Assembly (NCBI GenBank): GCA_964607865.1
Contig: CAZSLZ010000121.1
Coordinates: 1 to 10,118 of the forward strand
Direction of reading: 5' to 3'
Length of the DNA: 10,118 nucleotides
Source of the DNA: CAZSLZ01 sp964607865
GTDB lineage: Bacteria > Vulcanimicrobiota > JAJTBE01 > CAZSLZ01
In this document: positions 1 to 6,584 of the stretch, in pieces
Layout of the letters: each line of letters opens with the position of its first letter
How positions within the stretch are numbered: position 1 is the stretch's first letter
Position numbers and translations under genes: made by a program
The notes under the pieces: generated by a model
What the model was told of the DNA's origin: nothing
What the model saw: only the letters and a program-made list of their open reading frames with translations
Databases searched by the model: none

Positions 1-1
1 C

Positions 2-388
2 CATTATTCCGCCAGCCTGGATAAACCGGTAGTTGCGGAGTTGGCGGGGTATTGGGAAGATCATGTTGAGAATTATATAATATTATTATCGGAAAACAAT
101 GGGACATCATCAGAAATTGAAGAAAAAAATACAGATCAATTGAAGATATTCTGGCATCCGGATTCATTTCGCCCCAAGGTAATATGGCAAGAAGAAGAGC
201 ATATGATAAGAAATTTCTCGTTAGAGATGAATACAATGGACGGGCATAAAATCAGGGTTCAATCTCATCCTTTTGAAACGACACCTGTGGTCAGTGTTGA
301 CAATCAGGATTTCCCGATAAGATACATTGGAACCAGGGGGTTTGAGTATGAAGTATTCAACCACGAAGATAAAAAATTTTATCAATAA
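2..388 (+). CDS. C-terminal part of an unrecognised protein, possible partner of the methyltransferase
   Basis: The frame is open from the left edge of the window, so the start lies outside; the TTG at 41 is not needed as a start. About 128 residues are visible. They are soluble and acidic, with no membrane segment, and end in DKKFYQ. I recognise no family motif. The 3' end overlaps the following DNA methyltransferase by 41 nt (348-388), and the methyltransferase ribosome-binding site lies inside this gene, which suggests one transcript and coupled translation. Restriction endonuclease genes are often diverged and sit next to their methyltransferase, so a restriction or recognition subunit is a reasonable guess. 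That rests on position alone: no PD-(D/E)xK, HNH or GIY-YIG signature is convincing in the visible part. It could equally be an unrelated gene of the same operon. Confidence 0.6.
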   Translation, partial: HYSASLDKPVVAELAGYWEDHVENYIILLSENNGTSSEIEEKNTDQLKIFWHPDSFRPKVIWQEEEHMIRNFSLEMNTMDGHKIRVQSHPFETTPVVSVDNQDFPIRYIGTRGFEYEVFNHEDKKFYQ

Positions 389-1313
389 AATAATTACAGG
401 AGATGCACTTGAGGTGCTTTCCTTTTTGCCTGATGGATTTGTTCATTGTTGCATAACTTCTCCCCCTTATTGGAAGTTGAGGGATTACAATATTAAGGGG
501 CAGCTGGGAATGGAAGATGATGCAGATGAATATATACGGAACCTGGTATTAATCTTTAATGAGGCAAAGAGGATATTACGAAAGGACGGAACTTTATGGG
601 TGGTTATGGGTGACAGGTATAAAGGGCGATTAAATAAGGAACCGGGTAGCGAGAAAAATCTTCTGGGCTTGCCTTGGCGGTTTGCTTTTGCTATGCAGAA
701 ACAGGGATGGATTTTAAGAGCAGATGTTATATGGCATAAGACTAATCCAATGCCCGAGCCAGTAAAGGATCGGCCAACGAGAAGCCATGAATATCTATTT
801 TTATTTTCCAGGTCAAATAAATACTTCTACAATAGAGAAGCTGACCTGGATTTTCTGGTAAGTGGTAGCAGGAAGAAATCAGTAAAGTATGGCGGTAGAA
901 AATATAACAGGAAAACCCATTTCAATTATAGTAATAGAATTTACGAACCTGCAAATTTAAAGGGCAGAAATAAAAGATCAGTCTGGACGTACAGTACAAA
1001 CAAGCCTTCAACTATACATACAGCTGCATTTCCAGAAAGGCTCATTCATCCCTGTATAAAACTTTCCACCAGCAGGGCGGGTTACTGCGGGGTTTGTGGG
1101 ATACCATGGAAGATGGATGATAACGGTTTTAAGAAATCGAATTGTATCCATGAAGAATTGAAACCACAACCTGGTATTGTTTTGGATCCTTTCATGGGCT
1201 CGGGAACTACGGCTCTTGCTTGTAAGCATTTGGGACGAAGTTACTTGGGGATAGAAATCAATCCGGATTATGCAGAAATGGCCCGAAAAATTATTTCTGA
1301 TATAGAAAAATAG
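348..1313 (+). CDS. Beta-class SAM-dependent DNA methyltransferase (N4-cytosine or N6-adenine)
   Basis: Predicted to transfer a methyl group from S-adenosylmethionine to the exocyclic amino group of cytosine or adenine in a specific DNA site. The 321-residue protein carries the catalytic motif TSPPYW at residues 37-42, preceded by a motif X-like stretch (NKIITGDALEVL, 13-24). The SAM-binding motif DPFMGSGTT is at 280-288, followed by GIEINPDY. Catalytic motif first and SAM motif last is the beta-class order of the N6_N4_Mtase family. SPPY is commoner in N4-cytosine enzymes, but the base cannot be fixed by eye. Cys247, Cys250, Cys266 and His268 form a CxxC...CxH cluster preceded by a FPERLIHPC element, as in many relatives with a small zinc ribbon there. 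ATG at 348 is chosen over TTG at 327 because AGGGGG sits 7 nt upstream of it. It overlaps the preceding gene by 41 nt and may protect host DNA against that gene's product. Confidence 0.9.
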   Translation: MKYSTTKIKNFINKIITGDALEVLSFLPDGFVHCCITSPPYWKLRDYNIKGQLGMEDDADEYIRNLVLIFNEAKRILRKDGTLWVVMGDRYKGRLNKEPGSEKNLLGLPWRFAFAMQKQGWILRADVIWHKTNPMPEPVKDRPTRSHEYLFLFSRSNKYFYNREADLDFLVSGSRKKSVKYGGRKYNRKTHFNYSNRIYEPANLKGRNKRSVWTYSTNKPSTIHTAAFPERLIHPCIKLSTSRAGYCGVCGIPWKMDDNGFKKSNCIHEELKPQPGIVLDPFMGSGTTALACKHLGRSYLGIEINPDYAEMARKIISDIEK

Positions 1314-1325
1314 TTCTAATATATG

Positions 1326-1339
1326 TAACAAATTTGTTA
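1326..1339. other. Perfect 14-bp palindrome after the methyltransferase
   Basis: TAACAAATTTGTTA is a perfect inverted repeat 13 bp after the methyltransferase stop. It is too AT-rich, and lacks a following T-run, to be a convincing terminator. It could be an operator for a dimeric regulator or chance symmetry in AT-rich DNA. A second weak AT-only hairpin lies at 1427-1444 (TTGTAT/ATACAA). Apart from these and the promoter at 1466-1495, I see nothing else in the 1314-1541 gap. Confidence 0.3.
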
Positions 1340-1465
1340 AAGTTCAACGAAAACCTTAAAGGAAATAAATAACTTCAATTAATGATAACTTTGTTTTTCC
1401 CGTAAATATTGAGTTTTAATTATTTTTTGTATTCTTTTATACAATAATAAAGATAAAAAAAGCGA

Positions 1466-1495
1466 TTGACTTGCAAATTATTTCCGTGCTATAAT
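1466..1495 (+). promoter_or_regulatory. Sigma-70-type promoter for the helical protein gene
   Basis: A -35 box TTGACT (1466-1471) and a perfect -10 box TATAAT (1490-1495) are separated by 18 bp. Transcription would start near 1502, leaving a leader of about 40 nt with the ribosome-binding site AAGGGGAG before ATG at 1542. No obvious operator overlaps the boxes. Confidence 0.85.
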
Positions 1496-1541
1496 ACTCT
1501 AACGAAAATTATATAATTTTAAAATAAGGGGAGATGTGGAC

Positions 1542-2354
1542 ATGGGGAATACTATTAACAATATAAGAATGAATCAGGTTGGTAGTCAATCTGTCAGGCA
1601 GAAAAACGTCGGAAAACAGACATCAGAAAAAGAACAGGTGGTAAGCGACAGTTTTACTCCATCGGCAGAGGAAACCCAAACTGCCAGAGAATCAACTCCA
1701 CAGAAAAGCAATACTCAGATTGCAAAAGATTTTATTCACAGCGCTCTGAAGAAGATAGAAGCTGCCAAACCCGATATGGTGGAAGCTGGCAAAGATGGTG
1801 AAGATGCTGACAAGGTGCTAGAAGATATGACTGGTAATATCAAGGCGATTCATATGGATTTTCAGAGTGATGTCAGTAACGAAGGAAAGATTGTGCGGGA
1901 CAAGGGCAAAAAAGCCACCGGGGAAATGGACGAAGGTAAGGAAGATGTAACGAAAGCCCGAAAGGATCTGGAAGGACTGGATAAGGATATAGACGGAGCT
2001 TTGAATCAGGTAAAAAAAGAAATAAAAAGCAATAAGTCAAAATTCCTTTACGGCGCAGAGGCTAACCTTAAGCAGGCAAAGGAATATTATGACTGGGCAA
2101 TGAGAGAAGTTGACAGTGTTGACCGGGGTTTCAAATTTGGGCAGAAGAAAGTTCAGGATATGGGGCCATATTTGGATAGAATTGAAAAGGATACTGTAGA
2201 TCTGGATGTAGGACGGTTTGCCGAGGATCTTAAGGGCCTGAAAGGTGATGCCAGGGAACAACTGATAAGCGTGAAAATTGGCTCTGAGTTTGGAAACAAA
2301 CGCCTTGACGACGTGAAAGGATACCTGGAGAAAGCTCTGAAATATCTAAAGTAA
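1542..2354 (+). CDS. Highly charged, helix-rich protein of unknown function
   Basis: I do not recognise a family. The 270-residue protein has a polar, low-complexity N-terminal third (Gln, Ser, Thr, Asn; about residues 1-60) with a short VSDSFTPSAEE stretch. The rest is almost entirely charged amphipathic helix rich in Lys, Glu and Asp, likely coiled coil or helical bundle. It has no cysteines, signal peptide or membrane segment, so it is probably cytoplasmic or exported by an unusual route. ATG at 1542 is preferred to GTG at 1536 because GGGGAG (1528-1533) lies 8 nt before the ATG but only 2 nt before the GTG. The gene has its own consensus promoter and a terminator just after its stop, so it is a single-gene unit, probably well expressed. 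A structural or scaffolding role would fit the composition, but nothing in the sequence proves it. Confidence 0.8.
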   Translation: MGNTINNIRMNQVGSQSVRQKNVGKQTSEKEQVVSDSFTPSAEETQTARESTPQKSNTQIAKDFIHSALKKIEAAKPDMVEAGKDGEDADKVLEDMTGNIKAIHMDFQSDVSNEGKIVRDKGKKATGEMDEGKEDVTKARKDLEGLDKDIDGALNQVKKEIKSNKSKFLYGAEANLKQAKEYYDWAMREVDSVDRGFKFGQKKVQDMGPYLDRIEKDTVDLDVGRFAEDLKGLKGDAREQLISVKIGSEFGNKRLDDVKGYLEKALKYLK

Positions 2355-2366
2355 TTCCATGGAATT
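2353..2366. other. Perfect 14-bp palindrome at the stop codon
   Basis: AATTCCATGGAATT begins in the TAA stop of the helical-protein gene and lies 7 bp before the terminator stem. Both halves are exact complements. It may add RNA structure upstream of the terminator or be a protein-binding site. Confidence 0.35.
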
Positions 2367-2373
2367 TTACTAT

Positions 2374-2406
2374 AAAAGCCTCGGTTGTCGGGGCTTTTTG
2401 TTTTTC
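2374..2406 (+). terminator. Intrinsic terminator of the helical-protein gene
   Basis: AAAAGCCTCG (2374-2383) pairs with CGGGGCTTTT (2389-2398) through a 5-nt loop, with one G-U pair, and is followed by a T-rich tract (TTTTTGTTTTT). It starts 20 nt after the stop codon and separates this gene from the next. Confidence 0.9.
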
Positions 2407-2451
2407 GGAATTTAAGTTCAAAATAATAAATATTTTTAAATGAGGTGTAAC

Positions 2452-2916
2452 ATGTTTGAAATACAGGAAGCTTTGAAAACAATTTTTGAAAGTGAAATGA
2501 TAGAGGGAGGCAGGTTGGAGGGAGTAAAAAAAGTTTATGTGGGAGATTACAAACTCATTCCGCAGTGCAACTATCCGGCAGTTTTTCTTGTGTTCAAAAA
2601 TCTTGATTTTGATGGAAATTCCCGGAGAATTGAATTGGAAATAGGATTGGATCTTTATCTTGTTTCCATAAATGCCTGCCTGGAAGATTCCATCCGGGAA
2701 GTACAGAACCTGGCGTGGCAGGATACGGAAACCGGCCCCCGGGGATTGCTGCCCCTGTTACTGGTAAACAGTGGGCTGATGGCTCTTGAAAAAAGATACA
2801 AAATGAAAATTGCGAGAGTTAACTTGTTGGAAGCCAAAGAAGGTGATCGGTACTCAGCTGCCATCCATATGCCAATTGAAGTTGTCGCATGGCGAAGCCT
2901 TTTGGATTGTTCATAA
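2452..2916 (+). CDS. 154-residue alpha/beta protein, faintly phage tail-terminator-like
   Basis: I do not recognise the family with confidence. The protein starts with an amphipathic helix, then a likely beta segment containing a YPAVFLVF core. A second strand follows (IELEIGLDLYLVS), then a helix (EDSIREVQNLAW), and near the C-terminus a strand pair ending in IHMPIEVVAWR. This helix-strand-strand-helix-strand order, the length and the strand-rich C-terminus resemble small tail-completion or tail-terminator proteins of phages and contractile particles; this is an inference from secondary structure only. ATG at 2452 is preferred to the in-frame ATG at 2440 because GAGGTG (2442-2447) would be its ribosome-binding site. 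No clear promoter is visible between the terminator ending near 2406 and the start, and no phage gene lies beside it, so it is an orphan. Confidence 0.75.
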   Translation: MFEIQEALKTIFESEMIEGGRLEGVKKVYVGDYKLIPQCNYPAVFLVFKNLDFDGNSRRIELEIGLDLYLVSINACLEDSIREVQNLAWQDTETGPRGLLPLLLVNSGLMALEKRYKMKIARVNLLEAKEGDRYSAAIHMPIEVVAWRSLLDCS

Positions 2917-2932
2917 TAAATTCTCCTTGATT

Positions 2933-2970
2933 CAGCTTCCGGCAGGGGATTAAGGCTATGCTGGAAGCTG
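2933..2970 (+). terminator. Stem-loop, possible weak terminator
   Basis: CAGCTTCCGGCA (2933-2944) pairs with TGCTGGAAGCTG (2959-2970), a 12-bp stem with one G-T wobble and a 14-nt loop, 16 nt after the preceding stop. The following sequence (GTTTCCTTGG) is only moderately T-rich, so it may be a weak or factor-assisted terminator or an mRNA-stabilising hairpin. Confidence 0.5.
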
Positions 2971-3001
2971 GTTTCCTTGGGAAATTAAAATAATTCAAAA
3001 A

Positions 3002-3030
3002 TTGATTGTGCAGGTTCGATATGTTATAAC
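3002..3030 (+). promoter_or_regulatory. Probable sigma-70-type promoter of the ankyrin operon
   Basis: TTGATT (3002-3007) and TATAAC (3025-3030) are separated by exactly 17 bp. Transcription starting near 3037 would leave a leader of only about 10 nt before the ATG at 3046. Either the first ORF has a near-leaderless start, or the promoter mainly serves the downstream ORFs. Confidence 0.5.
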
Positions 3031-3045
3031 AGGAAAGTAGAAAGA

Positions 3046-3291
3046 ATGGATGCCATTTTTAAAGTTATGCCACTGAATAACTGCAGCCTGAATCGATATT
3101 TTCGAAGCCCTGGTGCGGAGTATTTGGCCGGTGAAGATATAGACAATAAACTTAAGGCTGAATTGGGCTGGGCAATAGAAGCATATATGAGATTTTATCA
3201 GAAAAAATGCAATTCAAAAAACAGTAATTTTGTGTGTTACAATTATGCCGCATTAATCGGGTCCAAGGGATTTCAACTTGAGGGTGCGTAA
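3046..3291 (+). CDS. Small unrecognised protein, 81 residues
   Basis: No family is recognised. The predicted protein is soluble, has cysteines at scattered positions and an aromatic-rich centre, and ends in FQLEGA. AGGAAAG (3031-3037) precedes ATG 3046 by 8 nt. That site lies almost at the expected transcription start of the promoter just upstream, which weakens the call. It would be the first gene of a short run with the 50-residue ORF at 3317 and the ankyrin gene at 3444. It has no overlapping competitor on either strand that looks better, but short length means it could be spurious. Confidence 0.4.
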   Translation: MDAIFKVMPLNNCSLNRYFRSPGAEYLAGEDIDNKLKAELGWAIEAYMRFYQKKCNSKNSNFVCYNYAALIGSKGFQLEGA

Positions 3292-3316
3292 TGCAGTTCG
3301 TCAGAAAGGTTTTTTT

Positions 3317-3469
3317 ATGCTGAAGGAGGGAGACAGTATAAAGAGCCTTATTAAAGAACACGATTTTTATCCTCTCTGTGAGGAAACCATGCAGGGGTGT
3401 TACATTTCAGGCCAAAGTCAGTGTGAATTCAGCAAAGAGTATAATGAAGCGCTTATTGATGAAGATTAG
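3317..3469 (+). CDS. Small cysteine-containing protein, 50 residues
   Basis: No family is recognised. The ATG at 3317 has AAAGG 7 nt upstream. The product is acidic, with three evenly spaced cysteines (C-x7-C-x7-C) in its second half, which could bind a metal or form disulfides. An upstream TTG at 3278 in the same frame is less likely because it would overlap the preceding ORF and lacks a good ribosome-binding site. Its last 26 nt overlap the start of the ankyrin gene in another frame, so translation of the two could be coupled. The regular codon content and the spacing support it, but the size leaves doubt. Confidence 0.4.
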   Translation: MLKEGDSIKSLIKEHDFYPLCEETMQGCYISGQSQCEFSKEYNEALIDED

Positions 3470-4198
3470 CAGAAGATATAAAATATTCATATTTATTGTT
3501 AATTTAATCGGTTTCTTCTTATTAATCGAGTATTTGGGCCTTTCGGTTGTATCATTGCAGAAGACAATTTATGACAGTGACTATGACAGGTTTAATTTTT
3601 TACTTACCATCAAGCCTGGCCTGGCACATTCAAAGACTCGCATAAAAGATACCCCCTTACATTTTTCAGCTTCTGCCAATAATCCTGAAATGACAAAAAA
3701 ACTTCTTAAAATGGGCGTAAATCCAAATATCCCTGTCAACAACGGAAGGTTTCCAATTCACTCGGTATGGGAGAAAAAACTCTGGAGTTATTGATCCACA
3801 ATGGAGCTCAAATCAATGTACAGGATTTTGAAGGTATGACCCCACTGAATTATATTTTCGTGCATAATCCCCCAAAGTTTGAAATTGCAGAGAGCTACAT
3901 CAAATACGGTGCTGATCCTGATACACCCGACAATGACGGCAACACGGTTTTGCATAACCTGGTTAGAAGAGATTTCGATACTTTGCCCCTCATAAACTTT
4001 CTGGTTGAAAACGGCGCCGATTTTACTTTGAAAAATAACCGGGGACTGACACCGCTGGACATTGCCCGGCAAAAGGGAAAAAAAGATATTGTCAGATATC
4101 TGGAAATTCACCAATTGAACCGCGGGAAAATAATTGAATATTTCCTTAATATTTTTTGCGTAGCGTCGATATTATTTATGACAAGAAAATTGAAATGA
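3444..4198 (+). pseudogene. Ankyrin-repeat membrane protein gene, disrupted by a frameshift
   Basis: The first frame (3444-3794) encodes a positively charged N-terminus, a membrane helix at about residues 13-33 and the first ankyrin repeats. It then stops at TGA 3792-3794. Repeats resume exactly in the -1 frame (open from 3767 to the TAA-equivalent stop TGA at 4196-4198): motifs such as GMTPLNYI, GNTVLHNL and GLTPLDIA mark further repeats, giving about five in all. A second hydrophobic segment near the C-terminus is followed by RKLK. The switch lies at the A6 run 3774-3779. The repeat spanning the junction is about three residues short of the consensus, so the lesion could be one lost A or a deletion of about 10 nt. 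ATG 3444 follows AAAGAG; 3459 is an alternative. Ankyrin repeats mediate protein binding; no target is evident. It could be a genuine broken gene, an assembly error, or slippage at the A-run. Confidence 0.75.
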
Positions 4199-4236
4199 TG
4201 CATTCTTTTCTTGAAGGTAATTTCAACCGCGGTGTG

Positions 4237-4265
4237 ATCGGGTTGCAGAAGCGGCGCAATCCGGT
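4237..4265 (+). other. Stem-loop in the 3' region of the ankyrin transcript
   Basis: ATCGGGTTGC (4237-4246) pairs with GCAATCCGGT (4256-4265), 10 bp with two G-U pairs and a 9-nt loop. It lies between the ankyrin gene and the strong terminator at 4305. The 4199-4491 gap otherwise holds the terminator and no convincing gene. The ORF beginning at the ATGATG overlapping the ankyrin stop runs straight through the terminator and looks non-coding. Confidence 0.35.
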
Positions 4266-4304
4266 TCTGGCCCGGTATGAATTTGCTCTCTTTATATTGC
4301 GATG

Positions 4305-4350
4305 CCTGGTTAGCCCAAGGGGTTCCTCCCCCCTGACCGGGTTTTTTTTT
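4305..4350 (+). terminator. Strong intrinsic terminator of the ankyrin operon
   Basis: CCTGGTTAG (4305-4313) pairs with CTGACCGGG (4333-4341), nine pairs with two wobbles. The interior can form an additional AGGG/CCCT stem. Nine Ts follow directly (4342-4350). It isolates the ankyrin run from the KAP NTPase gene. Confidence 0.85.
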
Positions 4351-4491
4351 ATGTTTTTCCCTGCAGGTTGTTTGTCCGTTTTCAAGAAATATTTATCATA
4401 CGGTATTTCCAAACGGCTTGCATGGGCAACCCTGAATTAAGAATAACTCGACAGCCTTTTTGGATATACTGAAATAAAAGCAGGAGATTTC

Positions 4492-6579
4492 ATGTTTAAA
4501 CCGGATCGGCCGATTCAATCTTTTAAGGAAGATATGCTGGGCAGGGCGAATTTTTCAGCCAGCCTGGCTGAAGCTTTGCTTTCTTATGATAAACGGGATA
4601 GCATCATTGTGGGGTTATATGGGAAATGGGGTTCAGGAAAAACCTCTATTATTAATATAGTGTTGGAACAGATAGCCCAAAATACTAAAAAAAAGCGGAA
4701 AAACCATCCTGTCATAGTGAAGTTTAACCCATGGTATTTTTCCGGTACCCGTCAGTTGCGGCATCATTTTTTTCTGCAATTATCCGCCTGTATGTTAAAA
4801 GAGGAAAATCGGGATGAAACCCGTAAAGCTGGCCAGATGCTGATGGATTACATTGGCCTTTTTGACAGTTCCAAGCCCACACTGGTGGAAAATTTCTCCG
4901 GTTATGATTTTGACCTTTTTTACAATCGGCTTGTGGATACCTTTGCCGGGCTGAAACAGCAAATAATTATAATAATTGATGACATTGACAGGCTTATAAA
5001 TGAAGAAATCCGGGAAATATTCCAGGTAATAAAGCATCAGGCAAATTTTCCAAATACTATTTATTTGACAGCTCTGGATAAGGAAGTTGTCATATCTGCC
5101 CTGGAAAAAGTTCAGGAAGGTTCAGGGCTGGAATACCTGGAAAAACTTATTCAAGTACCTTTTGAGATTCCCCAGATCTCCCGCGAAGAAGTAGAACAGT
5201 TCCTGTTAAGGGAGTTATCGGATATCATTCAGGGAATCCCCGGCCAAAAATTTGATTCCATTCACTGGGGAAATGTTTATCACAGCGGGTTGAAACAGTT
5301 CTTCCAGAATATGCGGGATGTGACCCGATATATAAATTCCCTGAAATTCGGCTTCCGAATGGTAAAGGAAGAAGTGAACCCTGTGGATTTCTTTGGGATC
5401 ACAGCATTGAACGTATTTACCCCCGAAGTTTATTTCGGAATAAGGGAAAACAAGAGCCTGGTTACCAGTATTGTTGATCCAGAATCACCTTCTGTCGAGC
5501 GCTACAGGCAGATTTTTGATGAGATAATGGATCGGAACCCATACTATTCTAATACCATGATTCTGGAGCTTCTAACCAGGTTGTTTCCCAAGTTAGATAC
5601 AATTTATAATGGTACAGATTTTGACGAGGAAAATATTTCTGATTGGCGCAAAGCCGGCCGTATTTGTACGCCGGAAATTTTCGATACTTTTTTCCGCCTG
5701 TCTATTCCCCAGGGTATTATACCCATCAAAACCATAGAAAATATTTTAAGCCTGGCCGGTAACCCCGGTGAATTTGAAAATGCCCTTCTGGAGTTAAACC
5801 GCGAGAAAAAAATCAAGGTTTTTCTTGACCGAATGGAAGATTATACCGGCAAGGAAATTCCTGTAAAAGATATTCCGGGTATTATTGAAGTTTTAATTAA
5901 TATTGGCGATGAATTTCCCGGCGAGGAGTTTGGCTACCTGGGGATAGATACCAATATGAGAATCCTTCGAATTACCTATTCTCTTCTGATGAGATTTTCC
6001 ACCCACCAGGAACGGTTTGAGATTATCAAAAATGCCATTAAAAAAGCTGTCCGCAGTATCAACACAATTGTGGAGGAAGTTAAGGCACAGGAAAGGCAGC
6101 ATGGTGTTACCGATGAGGACGACATACCCAGAGCCCTGGAGGACAGAACCTGCCTGGAGTGGCAATTGGATGAACTCAAGGAGCTGGCCTGCGAAAAGAT
6201 AAGATGGTGGGCTGAGCACGGCGACCTGGCAAAACACCGGGCGTTGGCTTCAATTCTTGCTGCCTGGATCCGCTGGGATACCCCCTCCTGTGTTTTCGAT
6301 TTTATAAATAAAATAACCCGGAGTGATGCCGGATTGATTGATTTTGTCAGCGCCTTTGTTATAAGAGTAGCGCGGGCTGATAATGTGGACACATTGCTGG
6401 ATGGTGAATGGCGGATTGAATTATGGCGGATTCGCCGGTTTGCCGAGTTGGATAAAATTGAAGACCGCCTGCGCCGGGTCTTTTCATACCCCGGTTTTAA
6501 AAAACTGGAAAAGAAAAAGCGGATTGCCGTTCGAACATTTTTAGATACCCTGGATGGCAAGATAATAAATAAATACTGA
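4492..6579 (+). CDS. KAP-family P-loop NTPase without obvious membrane helices
   Basis: Predicted ATPase of the KAP (Kidins220/ARMS and PifA) family of STAND-related P-loop NTPases. The 695-residue protein has Walker A GKWGSGKT at 44-51, the family-typical KFNPWYFSG at 77-85, and a Walker B made of a run of isoleucines followed by DDIDRL (Asp163, Asp164, Asp166). A sensor-like LTALDKEVV follows at about 192-200. Many KAP proteins carry membrane helices between Walker A and B; here that interval is polar, so the protein is probably soluble. The C-terminal 400 residues are helical and include a Trp- and Arg-rich end of unknown function. ATG 4492 has AGGAG 6 nt upstream. A strong terminator precedes it; no good -35/-10 pair is visible, only a weak TATACT at 4465-4470. 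Bacterial KAP proteins occur in phage-exclusion and other defence contexts, so a defence role is possible but unproven here. Confidence 0.9.
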   Translation: MFKPDRPIQSFKEDMLGRANFSASLAEALLSYDKRDSIIVGLYGKWGSGKTSIINIVLEQIAQNTKKKRKNHPVIVKFNPWYFSGTRQLRHHFFLQLSACMLKEENRDETRKAGQMLMDYIGLFDSSKPTLVENFSGYDFDLFYNRLVDTFAGLKQQIIIIIDDIDRLINEEIREIFQVIKHQANFPNTIYLTALDKEVVISALEKVQEGSGLEYLEKLIQVPFEIPQISREEVEQFLLRELSDIIQGIPGQKFDSIHWGNVYHSGLKQFFQNMRDVTRYINSLKFGFRMVKEEVNPVDFFGITALNVFTPEVYFGIRENKSLVTSIVDPESPSVERYRQIFDEIMDRNPYYSNTMILELLTRLFPKLDTIYNGTDFDEENISDWRKAGRICTPEIFDTFFRLSIPQGIIPIKTIENILSLAGNPGEFENALLELNREKKIKVFLDRMEDYTGKEIPVKDIPGIIEVLINIGDEFPGEEFGYLGIDTNMRILRITYSLLMRFSTHQERFEIIKNAIKKAVRSINTIVEEVKAQERQHGVTDEDDIPRALEDRTCLEWQLDELKELACEKIRWWAEHGDLAKHRALASILAAWIRWDTPSCVFDFINKITRSDAGLIDFVSAFVIRVARADNVDTLLDGEWRIELWRIRRFAELDKIEDRLRRVFSYPGFKKLEKKKRIAVRTFLDTLDGKIINKY

Positions 6580-6584
6580 TTAGG

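Noticed and set aside
1008..1331. Minus-strand ORF over the methyltransferase C-terminus
   Set aside because: Overlaps the zinc-ribbon and SAM motif coding region of a clearly real gene on the plus strand.
3774..3780. Classical programmed -1 frameshift heptamer AAAAAAC
   Set aside because: The reading phase is GAG AAA AAA CTC, not the A-AAA-AAC phase needed for tandem slippage, and no stimulatory stem was evident just downstream.
4156..4440. Plus-strand ORF of 94 residues after the ankyrin gene
   Set aside because: It reads through the strong terminator at 4305-4350, producing a phenylalanine run from the T-tract, so it is not a plausible gene.
5976..6560. Minus-strand ORF of 194 residues inside the KAP gene
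   Set aside because: Shadow of the KAP coding frame: Ser/Arg-rich composition, no start signals, and the plus frame is a complete recognised protein.
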